Source of the DNA: JAAUTS01 sp034440395
GTDB lineage: Bacteria > Verrucomicrobiota > Verrucomicrobiia > Methylacidiphilales > JAAUTS01
Length of the DNA stretch: 37,251 nucleotides
Assembly: GCA_034440395.1 (NCBI GenBank)
Contig: JAWXBW010000072.1
Location: forward strand, 1 to 37,251
Direction: 5' to 3'
Every line of letters begins with the position of its first letter. The first letter of the stretch is position 1. The position numbers and the translations under genes are program-made. The notes under the pieces are model-generated. The model ran no database searches. It saw only the letters and a program-made list of their open reading frames with translations, and was not told the DNA's origin. Below, one piece after another: positions 1-8,341 of the stretch.

Positions 1-25
1 ATCCTATGGTGCTGATATGTAAGCT

Positions 26-994
26 ATGACATTAAGTAAATTTAACATTCCTTGGAGCCGCGTCGAGTGGGTGACCTGCTTCTTTCTCGGAGGCACATTA
101 CTTCTTACCTTAACCGCTGTGCCTTGGTATATCTTAACCTACGGGCTCGACTGGTTTCAAGTCGGTCTTTTCTTCTTTTGGTTCTTCCTAACGGGCATGA
201 GCATCACCTTCGGGTATCATCGCCTATTCTCGCACCGTTCTTTTCAGGCTAAGGCTCCGCTTAGATTGGTCACCCTGCTTTTCGGTGCTGCGGCCTTTGA
301 AAACTCCGCCTTAGATTGGTCTTCCGATCACCGTCGTCACCATAAGCATGTGGATCACGAGGACGATCCCTACGACATTTCTAAAGGCTTTTTCTACGCC
401 CATCTAGGCTGGATGTTATTTAAATTAAAGCCCCTACCCCCGATGGAAAATGTGGCTGATCTACGTAAAGATCCGCTCGTCATGTGGCAACATCGCTACT
501 GGCACTTGATTGGTTTTGCCACAGGCTTCATTTTACCTACGATTATAGGATACCTCTACGGTGGCCCTGTTGCTGCACTAGGAGCTTTCTTAATCTCAGG
601 CGTTGCTCGCACGGTAGCAGTTCAACACAGCACCTTTTGCATTAACTCCGCTTGCCATACCCTCGGCACGCAACCTTACTCCAATCGTTGCAGTGCTAAG
701 GACAGTTGGGTCATGGCTCTCTTCACCTTCGGTGAGGGCTATCATAACTTTCATCACGAGTTCCAGCATGACTACCGCAACGGGGTTAAGCCTTGGCAAT
801 TCGATCCGACGAAATGGATGATCTGGACGCTAAATAAAGTGGGTCTGACCAGTGGACTACGTCAGGTTCCTAATGACAAAATTACTACCTGCCAAGAAAA
901 CGAGAGACTTCGCCGTCTAGGGCAAGCTGAGGATATCGAGCAAATGACGGAAGAAAATATGCCGATCATGTCTACAAGAAAATCGGCGAGCTAA
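26..994 (+). CDS. acyl-CoA/fatty acid desaturase (membrane di-iron, delta-9 type)
   Basis: This is an integral-membrane fatty acid desaturase that inserts a cis double bond into saturated acyl chains, tuning membrane fluidity. The three histidine clusters of the family are visible: HRLFSH at residues 65-70, HRRHH at 102-106 and HNFHH at 240-244; these bind the di-iron centre. An additional HSTFCINSACH stretch lies near residue 201. Hydrophobic segments at about 15-60 and 155-195 fit the usual four-helix membrane layout, and 322 residues is a normal length for bacterial stearoyl-CoA desaturase-like proteins. The first ATG after the window edge is used; no clear Shine-Dalgarno sequence precedes it. 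The downstream gene is convergent, so this is probably transcribed alone or with a gene outside the window. The exact substrate (acyl-CoA, acyl-ACP or lipid-bound chain) cannot be read from the sequence. Confidence 0.93.
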   Translation: MTLSKFNIPWSRVEWVTCFFLGGTLLLTLTAVPWYILTYGLDWFQVGLFFFWFFLTGMSITFGYHRLFSHRSFQAKAPLRLVTLLFGAAAFENSALDWSSDHRRHHKHVDHEDDPYDISKGFFYAHLGWMLFKLKPLPPMENVADLRKDPLVMWQHRYWHLIGFATGFILPTIIGYLYGGPVAALGAFLISGVARTVAVQHSTFCINSACHTLGTQPYSNRCSAKDSWVMALFTFGEGYHNFHHEFQHDYRNGVKPWQFDPTKWMIWTLNKVGLTSGLRQVPNDKITTCQENERLRRLGQAEDIEQMTEENMPIMSTRKSAS

Positions 995-1023
995 GGAAGA
1001 TTTCTCGACGAAGAATAGGCTTC

Positions 1024-1968
1024 TCACTCGCACATTTTTAATCCCCAGTAAATCCAGAAGGGTATGGTGAGTAGGCTGACTAACGTGGTGGCAAGGATTG
1101 CTTGAAAAGCCACCGCAGGATTTCCCCCGTAGTGTTTAACTAGGACAAGAGGGAAAACGGCGGAGGGCATAGCCGCTTGGACGATCAGGATGTTTTGCAG
1201 CTCGCGCGGTAAGGTAACGATTTTCAAGATTAATAAAAAAAGAAGGGGTAATACTATTAGCCGTAAGGCACAGGCCAAAACACTCACTCGCCAAGTTTGA
1301 CCCCATTTCGTATTGCCTACGTAATCATAAAAAGATGCTCCGACTAAGATAAGTCCTATGGGAATGGCGCATGGAGCCAGCAGATGAATAGTTCCGAGGA
1401 TGAAACTAGGCAGCCATTCTTTAGCTCCGAAAGCGTTCAGAATGAGAGCGATGATGATAGATAAGACTGGCGGGTTTAGGAGCCGTTTCCAACCACTGCT
1501 TAAACTACTGCCCGTTAGAACCGCTAAACCCAGAGTCCACATCGTAGCCTCTACGCCTAAGTTGAAAACAAAAAGCACGCCGACAGTTTCTTTTCCGAAT
1601 AAGGATTGAATAATGGGTAGCGCTAAGTAACTCCAATTAAAAATTCCCACCGCTAAGGCAAAACTACGACGCTCAGATTTTTCTTTGAGGCCAGCTAGAG
1701 GGCTTAGGGCCAAGCAGAGAAGCAAGCCAAGAGCTACGGTGATAAAGCCGAGAATGGGAGGGACGATGGCGTTGTGAGGATTTTGCAACGCTTGGTTGCC
1801 TAAAATGGAATCAAAGACTAGGCAAGGCGTGAGAATATTAACCGAGAGTTTAAATAAGCTGCGATCTGTGGCCTCCGATAGCACAGACCAGTGGCGTAGA
1901 GCAAGTCCGAGGCCGATGATGCTGAATACCGGCAAAATAGCGACTAAGATAGACCAAGAAGAGGGCAT
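1024..1968 (-). CDS. AEC-family permease (auxin efflux carrier-like transporter)
   Basis: A 314-residue, almost entirely hydrophobic protein with about ten predicted membrane helices, typical of the AEC (Mem_trans) transporter family. The N-terminal region has the family pattern of a short helix followed by a polar stretch and a helix broken by Asn and Pro (VNILTPCLVF, around residues 43-52). A second broken helix occurs near residues 255-275. Bacterial members export or import small carboxylates or amino-acid-related anions, but the substrate cannot be deduced here. The gene starts 11 bases after the mutS stop on the same strand, so the two are probably cotranscribed, although no functional link to mismatch repair is apparent. 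Confidence 0.88.
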   Translation of the reverse strand: MPSSWSILVAILPVFSIIGLGLALRHWSVLSEATDRSLFKLSVNILTPCLVFDSILGNQALQNPHNAIVPPILGFITVALGLLLCLALSPLAGLKEKSERRSFALAVGIFNWSYLALPIIQSLFGKETVGVLFVFNLGVEATMWTLGLAVLTGSSLSSGWKRLLNPPVLSIIIALILNAFGAKEWLPSFILGTIHLLAPCAIPIGLILVGASFYDYVGNTKWGQTWRVSVLACALRLIVLPLLFLLILKIVTLPRELQNILIVQAAMPSAVFPLVLVKHYGGNPAVAFQAILATTLVSLLTIPFWIYWGLKMCE

Positions 1969-1979
1969 AGATGGGAGCG

Positions 1980-4493
1980 TTATTTGCTCTTAAATAAATC
2001 CATCTGCGGAATTTCTACTTGCGCAGGTTTATTCTTAGCCTGCTGTGACTTAGCTGAAGAATGATGGGCGGCGAGCTGGGGCTTGCCTGTGGCATCTAGC
2101 TCGTTCTCTTCCAGATTACGCAGAATTTCCTTCGAGCGTTCGATGACACTTTTGGGCAGACCAGCTAGTCGTGCGACTTGAATGCCATAGCTTTTATCGG
2201 CTCCGCCAGGAACGATTTTACGGAGGAAGATGATCTGGTCATGCCATTCACGGACGGCGATGTTAAAGTTTTTAACACTAGGTAAAAAAACGGCCAGCTC
2301 CGTCAGTTCGTGGTAGTGAGTAGCAAAGAGAGTCTTGGCACGAACGTCGTTATGTAAAAATTCTGCCACAGACCAAGCGATGCTAAGTCCATCAAAGGTG
2401 CTGGTGCCGCGTCCGATCTCATCAAGAATAATAAGGCTGCTAGCGGTGGCATTATTAAGTATATTTGCCGTTTCGTTCATCTCCACCATAAACGTGCTTT
2501 GTCCACGGGAGAGGTCATCGTTGGCGCCGACTCGGGTAAAAATACGGTCGAAGATGGGGATGCTGGCCTCTTGCGCTGGGATATACGAGCCGGTGTGCAT
2601 CATAAGGGCAAGGAGCGCTACTTGGCGAATGTAAGTGCTTTTACCAGCCATGTTCGGGCCGGTGATAATCATTAAGCGGCAGTCCTCTTGACTCATCTCA
2701 ACATCATTGGGCACAAAGCGTTCCCCACGGTTCATCTGTTCCAAAACAGGGTGTCGTCCATCAATCACTTTCATGCGCCCGTTGGTGCTGATAGAGGGAC
2801 GGATGTAGTGATTTAAGCGAGCGGAAAGAGCAAAGCCGCTAAGCACATCTAACTCGGCAAGGGCTTGAGCCGTTTCTTGAATAGGTGCGGTGAAGGTTAC
2901 GACACGTTCTCTGACATCTAAAAAAAGCTTATGCTCAAGCTGTTTCACTCGCTCTTCTGCTCCGAGAATTTTAGACTCCATCTCCTTCAATTCAGGGGTA
3001 ATGTAACGCTCGGCGTTAGCTAGGGTTTGTTTACGGGTATAGTCTGAGGGAACTTGTTCAAGGTTGGATTTCGTGATTTCAATGTAATAACCAAAGACGG
3101 AATTATATCGTATTTTAAGCGATTTAATTCCGCTACGCTCTTGTTCCTTAGCTTGGAGTTCTGCCATCCAGGCCTTACCGCTGTTGGTGGCATTGCGTAA
3201 CTCATCGACCTCCGCATGGTAGCCGTCACGGATAATACCTCCGTCTTTTAAGGAAAGAGGCGGCTCATCTACGAGGGCCTGGCTGATGATCTGGATGAGG
3301 TCTTGAAACTCATGCAGCAGGGGCAGCAGCTCGTGCGTGCGTTCGGATGAAAGAGATTGGATGAGCTGACGCAGTTCAGGCAAGAGTAGAAGGGAAGCTT
3401 TAAGTCCGATCAGGTCGCGGGCGTTACCAGAGCCTTGCACCATGCGCCCGATTAAGCGTTCTAGGTCGCGCACTTCTGTCAGGGAGCGGCGGAAGTCTTC
3501 CAGCTTACCAACATCTTTTAACCATTCGGCCACGACGTGTTGGCGTTTTATAATGGCGTCTTTTTCGCATAAGGGCCGCACGATCCAGCGACGTAGTTCT
3601 CGACCACCCATGGCCGTAACGGTTTGATCCATGGCTTTCAGGAGGCTGGTGTCGACAGAGGCATTCCCCGTGGGCTGGATCAGTTCTAAATTACGTTGGG
3701 TAATGGAATCGATGATGAGGTGTTCCTTACCCGTGTAGGGTTGTATTTTAAGAATGTGCTGGGGTTTGATTTTAAGTTCGCACTGGATGTAATGCAGTAA
3801 AGCTCCCGCTGCGGCGATGCCGTGACGGAATTCTTGGCAGCCATAACCGTCGAGGGATTGGACGCTAAAATGTTCCTTTAAAGTTAACTCTGCGTGGTCA
3901 GGCTCGAAAATCCAATCGTCGTAAGAGACAGCTAAAATCTGATGCTCTTGTGGATTAATGCCAGGATTTTTTTCTGACGGGAAAATAACTTCTTTCGGTT
4001 GGAGTTTTAAGAACTCGTCCTCAAGGGCGCGGAGCGAGGGGAGTTCGGTTAATCTAAATTCGCCCGTCGTGAGATCGACAAAGGCAAAGCCAAAGGAACC
4101 TTGGGGAGCAGGGCAGACGGAGGCGAGAAAGCGGTTTTCTTTAGGTTGCGTCATTTCTAAATTAAAGACGGAACCAGGGGAAAGAATTTGGGTAACCTGA
4201 CGTTCAACGATGCTGCCTGGTTTAGGCTCGGTCATTTGATCGCAGATGGCGACGCGTCGGCCAGACTGAATCAAACGGCTAATGTAGTTCTCCGCAGCGT
4301 GATAGGGCATACCACACATGGGAGTTCCGTTGCGTTTAGTGAGGGTTAGGTTAAGAAGGGTGGAAGCGTCTTTAGCATCTTCAAAAAACATTTCATAAAA
4401 ATCACCTAGTCGAAAAAGGAGGAGGGCATCCTTGGGGATTTCGGACTTAATGCGGCGGTATTGCTGCATCATGGGTGTGAGGGTTTCAGACAT
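1980..4493 (-). CDS. mutS: DNA mismatch repair protein MutS
   Basis: MutS recognises base mismatches and small loops and recruits MutL. The 837-residue length fits bacterial MutS1. The mismatch-reading Phe-x-Glu motif is present (F32-Y33-E34 within GDFYEMF). The C-terminal ATPase has a Walker A GPNMAGKST at about residues 612-620, a Walker B with the signature LDEIGRGTSTFDG near 690, and the ATHYHEL loop near 725-735. The connector, lever and clamp regions lie between. The tail ends in QMDLF, resembling a clamp-binding peptide, which is an inference. The start ATG has no strong Shine-Dalgarno sequence. It is divergent from the glycosyltransferase gene at 4612 and probably leads a two-gene transcript with the AEC permease. 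No mutL is in the window. Confidence 0.98.
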   Translation of the reverse strand: MSETLTPMMQQYRRIKSEIPKDALLLFRLGDFYEMFFEDAKDASTLLNLTLTKRNGTPMCGMPYHAAENYISRLIQSGRRVAICDQMTEPKPGSIVERQVTQILSPGSVFNLEMTQPKENRFLASVCPAPQGSFGFAFVDLTTGEFRLTELPSLRALEDEFLKLQPKEVIFPSEKNPGINPQEHQILAVSYDDWIFEPDHAELTLKEHFSVQSLDGYGCQEFRHGIAAAGALLHYIQCELKIKPQHILKIQPYTGKEHLIIDSITQRNLELIQPTGNASVDTSLLKAMDQTVTAMGGRELRRWIVRPLCEKDAIIKRQHVVAEWLKDVGKLEDFRRSLTEVRDLERLIGRMVQGSGNARDLIGLKASLLLLPELRQLIQSLSSERTHELLPLLHEFQDLIQIISQALVDEPPLSLKDGGIIRDGYHAEVDELRNATNSGKAWMAELQAKEQERSGIKSLKIRYNSVFGYYIEITKSNLEQVPSDYTRKQTLANAERYITPELKEMESKILGAEERVKQLEHKLFLDVRERVVTFTAPIQETAQALAELDVLSGFALSARLNHYIRPSISTNGRMKVIDGRHPVLEQMNRGERFVPNDVEMSQEDCRLMIITGPNMAGKSTYIRQVALLALMMHTGSYIPAQEASIPIFDRIFTRVGANDDLSRGQSTFMVEMNETANILNNATASSLIILDEIGRGTSTFDGLSIAWSVAEFLHNDVRAKTLFATHYHELTELAVFLPSVKNFNIAVREWHDQIIFLRKIVPGGADKSYGIQVARLAGLPKSVIERSKEILRNLEENELDATGKPQLAAHHSSAKSQQAKNKPAQVEIPQMDLFKSK

Positions 4494-4611
4494 GACTAAG
4501 AATGAGATTGGCTAAGTGAGGTGGGGAATCAAACCAAAAGAGGTGCAAGGCTAGATGGGTTCGTGGTTGATTCTTGGTTGATGGGGCAAAAGCTTGCGTT
4601 AGGGTAGCGGT

Positions 4612-6450
4612 ATGAAAATTCTAGCCTCTCCGCTAATAGAGCTTTGGGTTTCAGTACCAGGAACGCTGCGTGTGGCGAGAGGGGAGATGATATTTCTTAG
4701 ATTACGTAGCGGGCAATGTTGGCAGGTGACGCAAGAACAAGGTCTCGTTTGGCAATTTTTTCAAGAAGCGCAAAGTTTAGAGGAGGCTACTTTTTACTTC
4801 GAGCGGGACTGCGCGTGGACACGGGCGGAGTTGGGGCTGCTACGACCAATTCTTTCTCAACTAGAGGAGCAAGGGTTAGTTACGACAAGAGACGGTTTTC
4901 GTAAATGCTTTGCGGTAACTAAATCATCCGAGCTAGAGCCAGAGGTTTCTTTACAAGAGCTCATTATTCCTACTTTTAATCGTCCCGAGGGGCTGCGGCG
5001 TTTTCTCACGACGTGGGAAGGGTATGGAAAGAAATGGGGCCGCTCATTTAATTATTTAATCGGGGATGATTCCCATGTTGGTCAAGCGGAGCAAAATGAA
5101 CAAATAATACGGGAGCAAAATGAGGCAGGCTCAAGGGTCAGGTATTTTGGACGGAAACAGCGTCGACTTTTTTCGGCAGAACTGGCAAGGCGGGCGGGGG
5201 TGGAGGCGAGCTTGGTGGATTTTGCTTTATTAGGTGTTAATGGTCTTAGCTCCTGTGGGGCTAATCGCAATGGCTTGATGTTGGCTAGAGCAGGTCAGGC
5301 CATGGTAACGATTGACGATGATGTGTTGCCGTCGTTTCATGGGAGCAAGAAGGCGGATGCGACGTTGGCCTTTGGGCAAGGTTACACTACAGATGAATTT
5401 GAATATTTTCCTAATCGTGAAGCGCTGTTGAAAGCGTATCCCTTCGTGCAAGATCAGGATGTATTAAAATCCTTGGAGAAAGTGTTAGGTAAAACTCCCA
5501 AGAAGTTATTAGAAAACAGCGGGCTTGATATAGCTTTGGATAGGTGTCAATCAAGCTCACTAGAATTTTTCTTTAGGTCAGAGTCTCGTGTCCGCTTTGC
5601 GCTAACAGGGACTTTGGGGGACGATACCTCGCGTTTACCGCAAATAGGTTCTGGGCTAATGTCCTCCAAGACGGACTGGAAATCGGCTGTACAATATCGT
5701 GAATCTTTAAAAAAGCCGGCTTACACGTATTTACAACCTAGTAGCTACTGTGTCGGTGCGCTCTTGGCGATGGATGGTAGGTCCATGCTGCCACCTTTTT
5801 TTCCTTTGTTGCGCGGCGAGGATTGTTTATTTGGAGTGTTAATGAGCATAACGGATCGGGGCTCTTTAGGCGCGGCAGTGCCGTGGGCTGCGCACCATGC
5901 GCCGCTGGAGGCGCGCCAAGCGTATCTTGAGGTGCACTGCGAGATTGAAAAGTGGAATCCCTTTGCTGAGTCATGGCACTTTTTTCGACTAGCTCTCAGT
6001 GTAGCGGTAGGGTCGCAACCCCTAAATGCGGTGAAGGAGCATCATGGTTTATCCTGGTCTTTTGAATCGTTAGGAAAGGCGTTGATTGATTTGTCACAGC
6101 TTCCCTTAGCCGAATTTGAGGATGCAATGGAAACAACATTTTTAACGGAGATGGGAGCACTTCTTTTCCATCTGGATAAAACGCTTTCTGAAGAGTTGCA
6201 GGATCGTGAAAAAGTAAAAGCACTAGAGATGGCCATACAACGATTAATTGGTTTAAGCCGTTCTCCGAAAGTGTGGCTAACGCAAGACATTCTAAGCCTT
6301 TATGGGGAGGAAGCCGTGTCTTGGGCCAGAAAACATTTAGGACTTTGGGGGCAACTTTTGACCGTATGGCCTGGCTTGTGGTCAGCGGCCGTAGCGTGTA
6401 GAGAGTCTGGCTGGACGGAGGTAACCCTAGGATCCGTAACTAAAAAGTAG
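4612..6450 (+). CDS. PqqD-like domain fused to a GT-A glycosyltransferase-like protein (cassette 1, full-length copy)
   Basis: A 612-residue cytoplasmic protein without signal peptide or membrane helices. Residues about 20-92 look like a PqqD/RiPP-recognition winged helix: a beta hairpin around LRLRSGQCWQV, then helices ending in LSQLEEQGLV. Residues about 115-245 resemble a GT-A glycosyltransferase: IIPTFNRPE at 118-126, an acidic LIGDDS at 149-154, the GANRN motif at 216-220 and TIDDDV at 233-238, a likely metal and nucleotide-sugar binding triad. A middle block (about 250-372) carries a second GDDT at 336-339. A conserved PPFFPLLRGED occurs at 394-404, and the C-terminus is helical. Both paralogues at 22345-25158 share this plan, but each lacks a different part. 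It is convergent with the barrel gene at 6507. Sugar and acceptor are unknown. The PqqD assignment is by pattern only. Confidence 0.75.
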   Translation: MKILASPLIELWVSVPGTLRVARGEMIFLRLRSGQCWQVTQEQGLVWQFFQEAQSLEEATFYFERDCAWTRAELGLLRPILSQLEEQGLVTTRDGFRKCFAVTKSSELEPEVSLQELIIPTFNRPEGLRRFLTTWEGYGKKWGRSFNYLIGDDSHVGQAEQNEQIIREQNEAGSRVRYFGRKQRRLFSAELARRAGVEASLVDFALLGVNGLSSCGANRNGLMLARAGQAMVTIDDDVLPSFHGSKKADATLAFGQGYTTDEFEYFPNREALLKAYPFVQDQDVLKSLEKVLGKTPKKLLENSGLDIALDRCQSSSLEFFFRSESRVRFALTGTLGDDTSRLPQIGSGLMSSKTDWKSAVQYRESLKKPAYTYLQPSSYCVGALLAMDGRSMLPPFFPLLRGEDCLFGVLMSITDRGSLGAAVPWAAHHAPLEARQAYLEVHCEIEKWNPFAESWHFFRLALSVAVGSQPLNAVKEHHGLSWSFESLGKALIDLSQLPLAEFEDAMETTFLTEMGALLFHLDKTLSEELQDREKVKALEMAIQRLIGLSRSPKVWLTQDILSLYGEEAVSWARKHLGLWGQLLTVWPGLWSAAVACRESGWTEVTLGSVTKK

Positions 6451-6460
6451 AAAGCCCAAT

Positions 6461-6490
6461 AAAAAAGGCTAGGCATTTAAGTTTCTAGCC
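6461..6490 (-). terminator. rho-independent terminator for the barrel/FecR transcript
   Basis: A perfect 6-bp stem (GGCTAG at 6467-6472, CTAGCC at 6485-6490) with a 12-base loop is flanked at 6461-6466 by six A residues on the + strand. Read on the minus strand this is a hairpin followed directly by six T residues, just downstream of the stop codon of the gene at 6507. It probably ends the FecR-barrel transcript; read from the other side it lacks a U tract. Confidence 0.65.
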
Positions 6491-6506
6491 CTTCAAAAGT
6501 GTAGAG

Positions 6507-7415
6507 TTAGAAGAACCAGATTAAGGAAGAGCCCATACCTGCATTTAGCGACTGGAACTCGGCAGCGGAGATGGTCGAATCATTGTCGGTGAAGCTGGTA
6601 TTTAATCGTAAGCTGAGATTACGGGTTGCTTCCCATGTTAGCGATCCACCTACCGTGTTACGACTATCCTCACGGTTGAAGGCGTCATAATCTGAGTAAC
6701 GGTATTCATAATATGCTAGAGCAAAGAGGCCATTAGCGACCTGCTGGCTTACGCCTAAAATAACACGAACGGTGTGTCTGTCTTGGTCGTTGTTGCCGTC
6801 AGAGGGAGAAACAAAATGGCGTTGGTAGCGAACATCTGAAAAAAGATAGGTCTTACTTTTCTCGATCATGTAGCCGTATCCCATTCCTACCTTAGGGGCA
6901 ACTCCGAGGCTGATTTCATCACCTGTGTCAAAGGATTGGTAACGATAAAAATCGGGACCCGCATAAAGGTTTGGTAGGTTTCTACCGAAAGAATATTTTA
7001 AGGAGGTCTTGGAGCTTAAGCCCCAGTAATTTTGTTCTTCAACATCCGAAAACATACCAGCCTCAGCTCCTAGCGTGCTTTGTAAAGACCACTTTGGGGC
7101 GATGTCCCAGTCTAGTCCAACCTCTGCACCAGGAAGCCAGACGGCAGCACCTTTTCCACTGTTGCCATCGAGGTTAGCATTGGATTGGTACTCGACGTCG
7201 TTGAAAATGCCGACATGGAACTTAAAAGGTGTACTTGCTTGTTGCTTCAGCAACTGGATGTCTCCGCCGTCTTCCAAAATAGCAGATTCCGCACTACCCG
7301 TGTTTTTAATCTGCATGGCGCGATCTAGAGCTAGATTGACGGAGTCGGAGGGGGTAGCGGCATGTGCTGTGGCAGCTAGGCTAAGGCAGAACAGGAAGTT
7401 GCGCAGATGTTTCAT
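6507..7415 (-). CDS. outer-membrane beta-barrel protein (cassette 1)
   Basis: A 302-residue secreted protein with a signal peptide whose likely cleavage follows AHA at residue 19. The mature chain has many alternating, aromatic-rich beta strands and ends in SLIWFF, the terminal Phe expected for proteins folded by the BAM complex. After the signal peptide is a short linker with the motif LEDGGD, then the barrel begins around FNDVEYQSNAN. The gene at 21434 is a paralogue with the same start (EDGGD, then NDIEYQSNA) and end. It lies 21 bases downstream of the FecR-domain gene on the same strand, so the pair is most likely one transcript, ended by the hairpin at 6461-6490. Pore, adhesin or export function cannot be distinguished. 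No known porin family was recognised. Confidence 0.8.
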   Translation of the reverse strand: MKHLRNFLFCLSLAATAHAATPSDSVNLALDRAMQIKNTGSAESAILEDGGDIQLLKQQASTPFKFHVGIFNDVEYQSNANLDGNSGKGAAVWLPGAEVGLDWDIAPKWSLQSTLGAEAGMFSDVEEQNYWGLSSKTSLKYSFGRNLPNLYAGPDFYRYQSFDTGDEISLGVAPKVGMGYGYMIEKSKTYLFSDVRYQRHFVSPSDGNNDQDRHTVRVILGVSQQVANGLFALAYYEYRYSDYDAFNREDSRNTVGGSLTWEATRNLSLRLNTSFTDNDSTISAAEFQSLNAGMGSSLIWFF

Positions 7416-7436
7416 AAATAGACGGTGCAGGTTGGA

Positions 7437-8228
7437 TTAGGAACCAAGACGTGGATTACCGAATTTGGTCGTTTCGTCAATGTTGCGGCGTTCTCTCAGG
7501 AGATCGTTCAACGTAGCATAATTAGTGGAATCATCGCCGTTGTCAGGGATATTTCCACTCTCTAGAGCAGTTAAAATAACTTTTAAGGCAGCATCAAAAG
7601 TTTTCGTGGAAGGGGCGTCTAAGAATTTCGTGAAAAGCGCGGCCGAGGCCACACCCTTAGCGGGATCAAAGGGAGCTAAGTCTGTTTTACCATTGTTAAA
7701 AACGGTGAGCACTTGAGCGGTTCTGACCGTTTGGCCAGCAAGATCAACCGAGCCTTCGTAAACATAGAGGACAACACGATCTCCAAAAACTTGTAGCAAA
7801 AGAGTTGTGCCTGTGATGGCAGCTGTAATAGGACCAGCTTGGATCCTCGTTCCACCCATACCTTTAGGGACTTGGAATAAGCCTGAGCCTTCTTTTAGGT
7901 TCATATTGCGTGAGCCGGGCGTAAAGGTAAAAGACGTTAACTGTCCGAGGCGGGCGATGGTGCCGTCATTAAACTGGAGCTCGGCGCGCGATTTGGCTCC
8001 CGTGATGACGGCATTGTTTTTGTTGATCGCTTCTTGGAGGCTGGCTTTGCGACGGCTGACTTCGCCAGAGCCTGAAACTTGAACGACTTCGATATTGGCA
8101 ACGGATACATCTTTTTGGATAAAAGTAATTCGAGCGGACTCAAGGTTCGGAGCTGCCAGTAAACAGGAGGATAGTCCTGTCAGGATCAGCGCAAGCATAA
8201 ATAATGACGTAATCTTGAAAGTTCTCAT
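7437..8228 (-). CDS. FecR-domain periplasmic protein (cassette 1)
   Basis: A 263-residue exported protein. The signal peptide covers about the first 25 residues; it contains LSSC ending at Cys22, which could be a lipobox, but the paralogue lacks it, so ordinary cleavage near LLAA is equally likely. Residues about 35-165 form a FecR domain: repeated short beta strands with SRAELQFNDGTIARLG, TSFTFTPGS, a conserved GLFQVPKGMGG and AAITGTTLLLQV, ending with VYEGSV. It has no cytoplasmic anti-sigma domain and there is no ECF sigma gene nearby, so it is not a classical FecR regulator and is better seen as an envelope scaffold or sensor domain. The first 165 residues are strikingly similar to the gene at 20597. 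It is cotranscribed with the barrel gene downstream and divergent from the CHASE2 cyclase. Confidence 0.85.
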   Translation of the reverse strand: MRTFKITSLFMLALILTGLSSCLLAAPNLESARITFIQKDVSVANIEVVQVSGSGEVSRRKASLQEAINKNNAVITGAKSRAELQFNDGTIARLGQLTSFTFTPGSRNMNLKEGSGLFQVPKGMGGTRIQAGPITAAITGTTLLLQVFGDRVVLYVYEGSVDLAGQTVRTAQVLTVFNNGKTDLAPFDPAKGVASAALFTKFLDAPSTKTFDAALKVILTALESGNIPDNGDDSTNYATLNDLLRERRNIDETTKFGNPRLGS

Positions 8229-8236
8229 GAATAATT

Positions 8237-8265
8237 AGTATCTATTTTTACGTAAAATCTGACAA
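8237..8265 (-). promoter_or_regulatory. putative sigma70-type promoter of FecR gene 1, possibly leaderless
   Basis: Read on the minus strand, TTGTCA (8260-8265) and GATACT (8237-8242) are separated by 17 bases. Only 8 bases lie between the -10 hexamer and the ATG at 8228, so the transcript would begin at or next to the start codon. No Shine-Dalgarno sequence is present. A similar arrangement precedes the paralogous gene at 20597, which supports the call. Confidence 0.4.
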
Positions 8266-8341
8266 GTACTTAATTTCTCTCTGTTGACTTTTCAGAAGTT
8301 TCCATCTTTATCTCTTTTGTCTCTAAGATAGTTTACCAATC

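Noticed and set aside
4494..4611. A precursor-peptide gene for the PqqD-like domain in the gap upstream of 4612, or in 25160-25252
   Set aside because: No short frame with a start signal and a peptide-like sequence was found in either gap.
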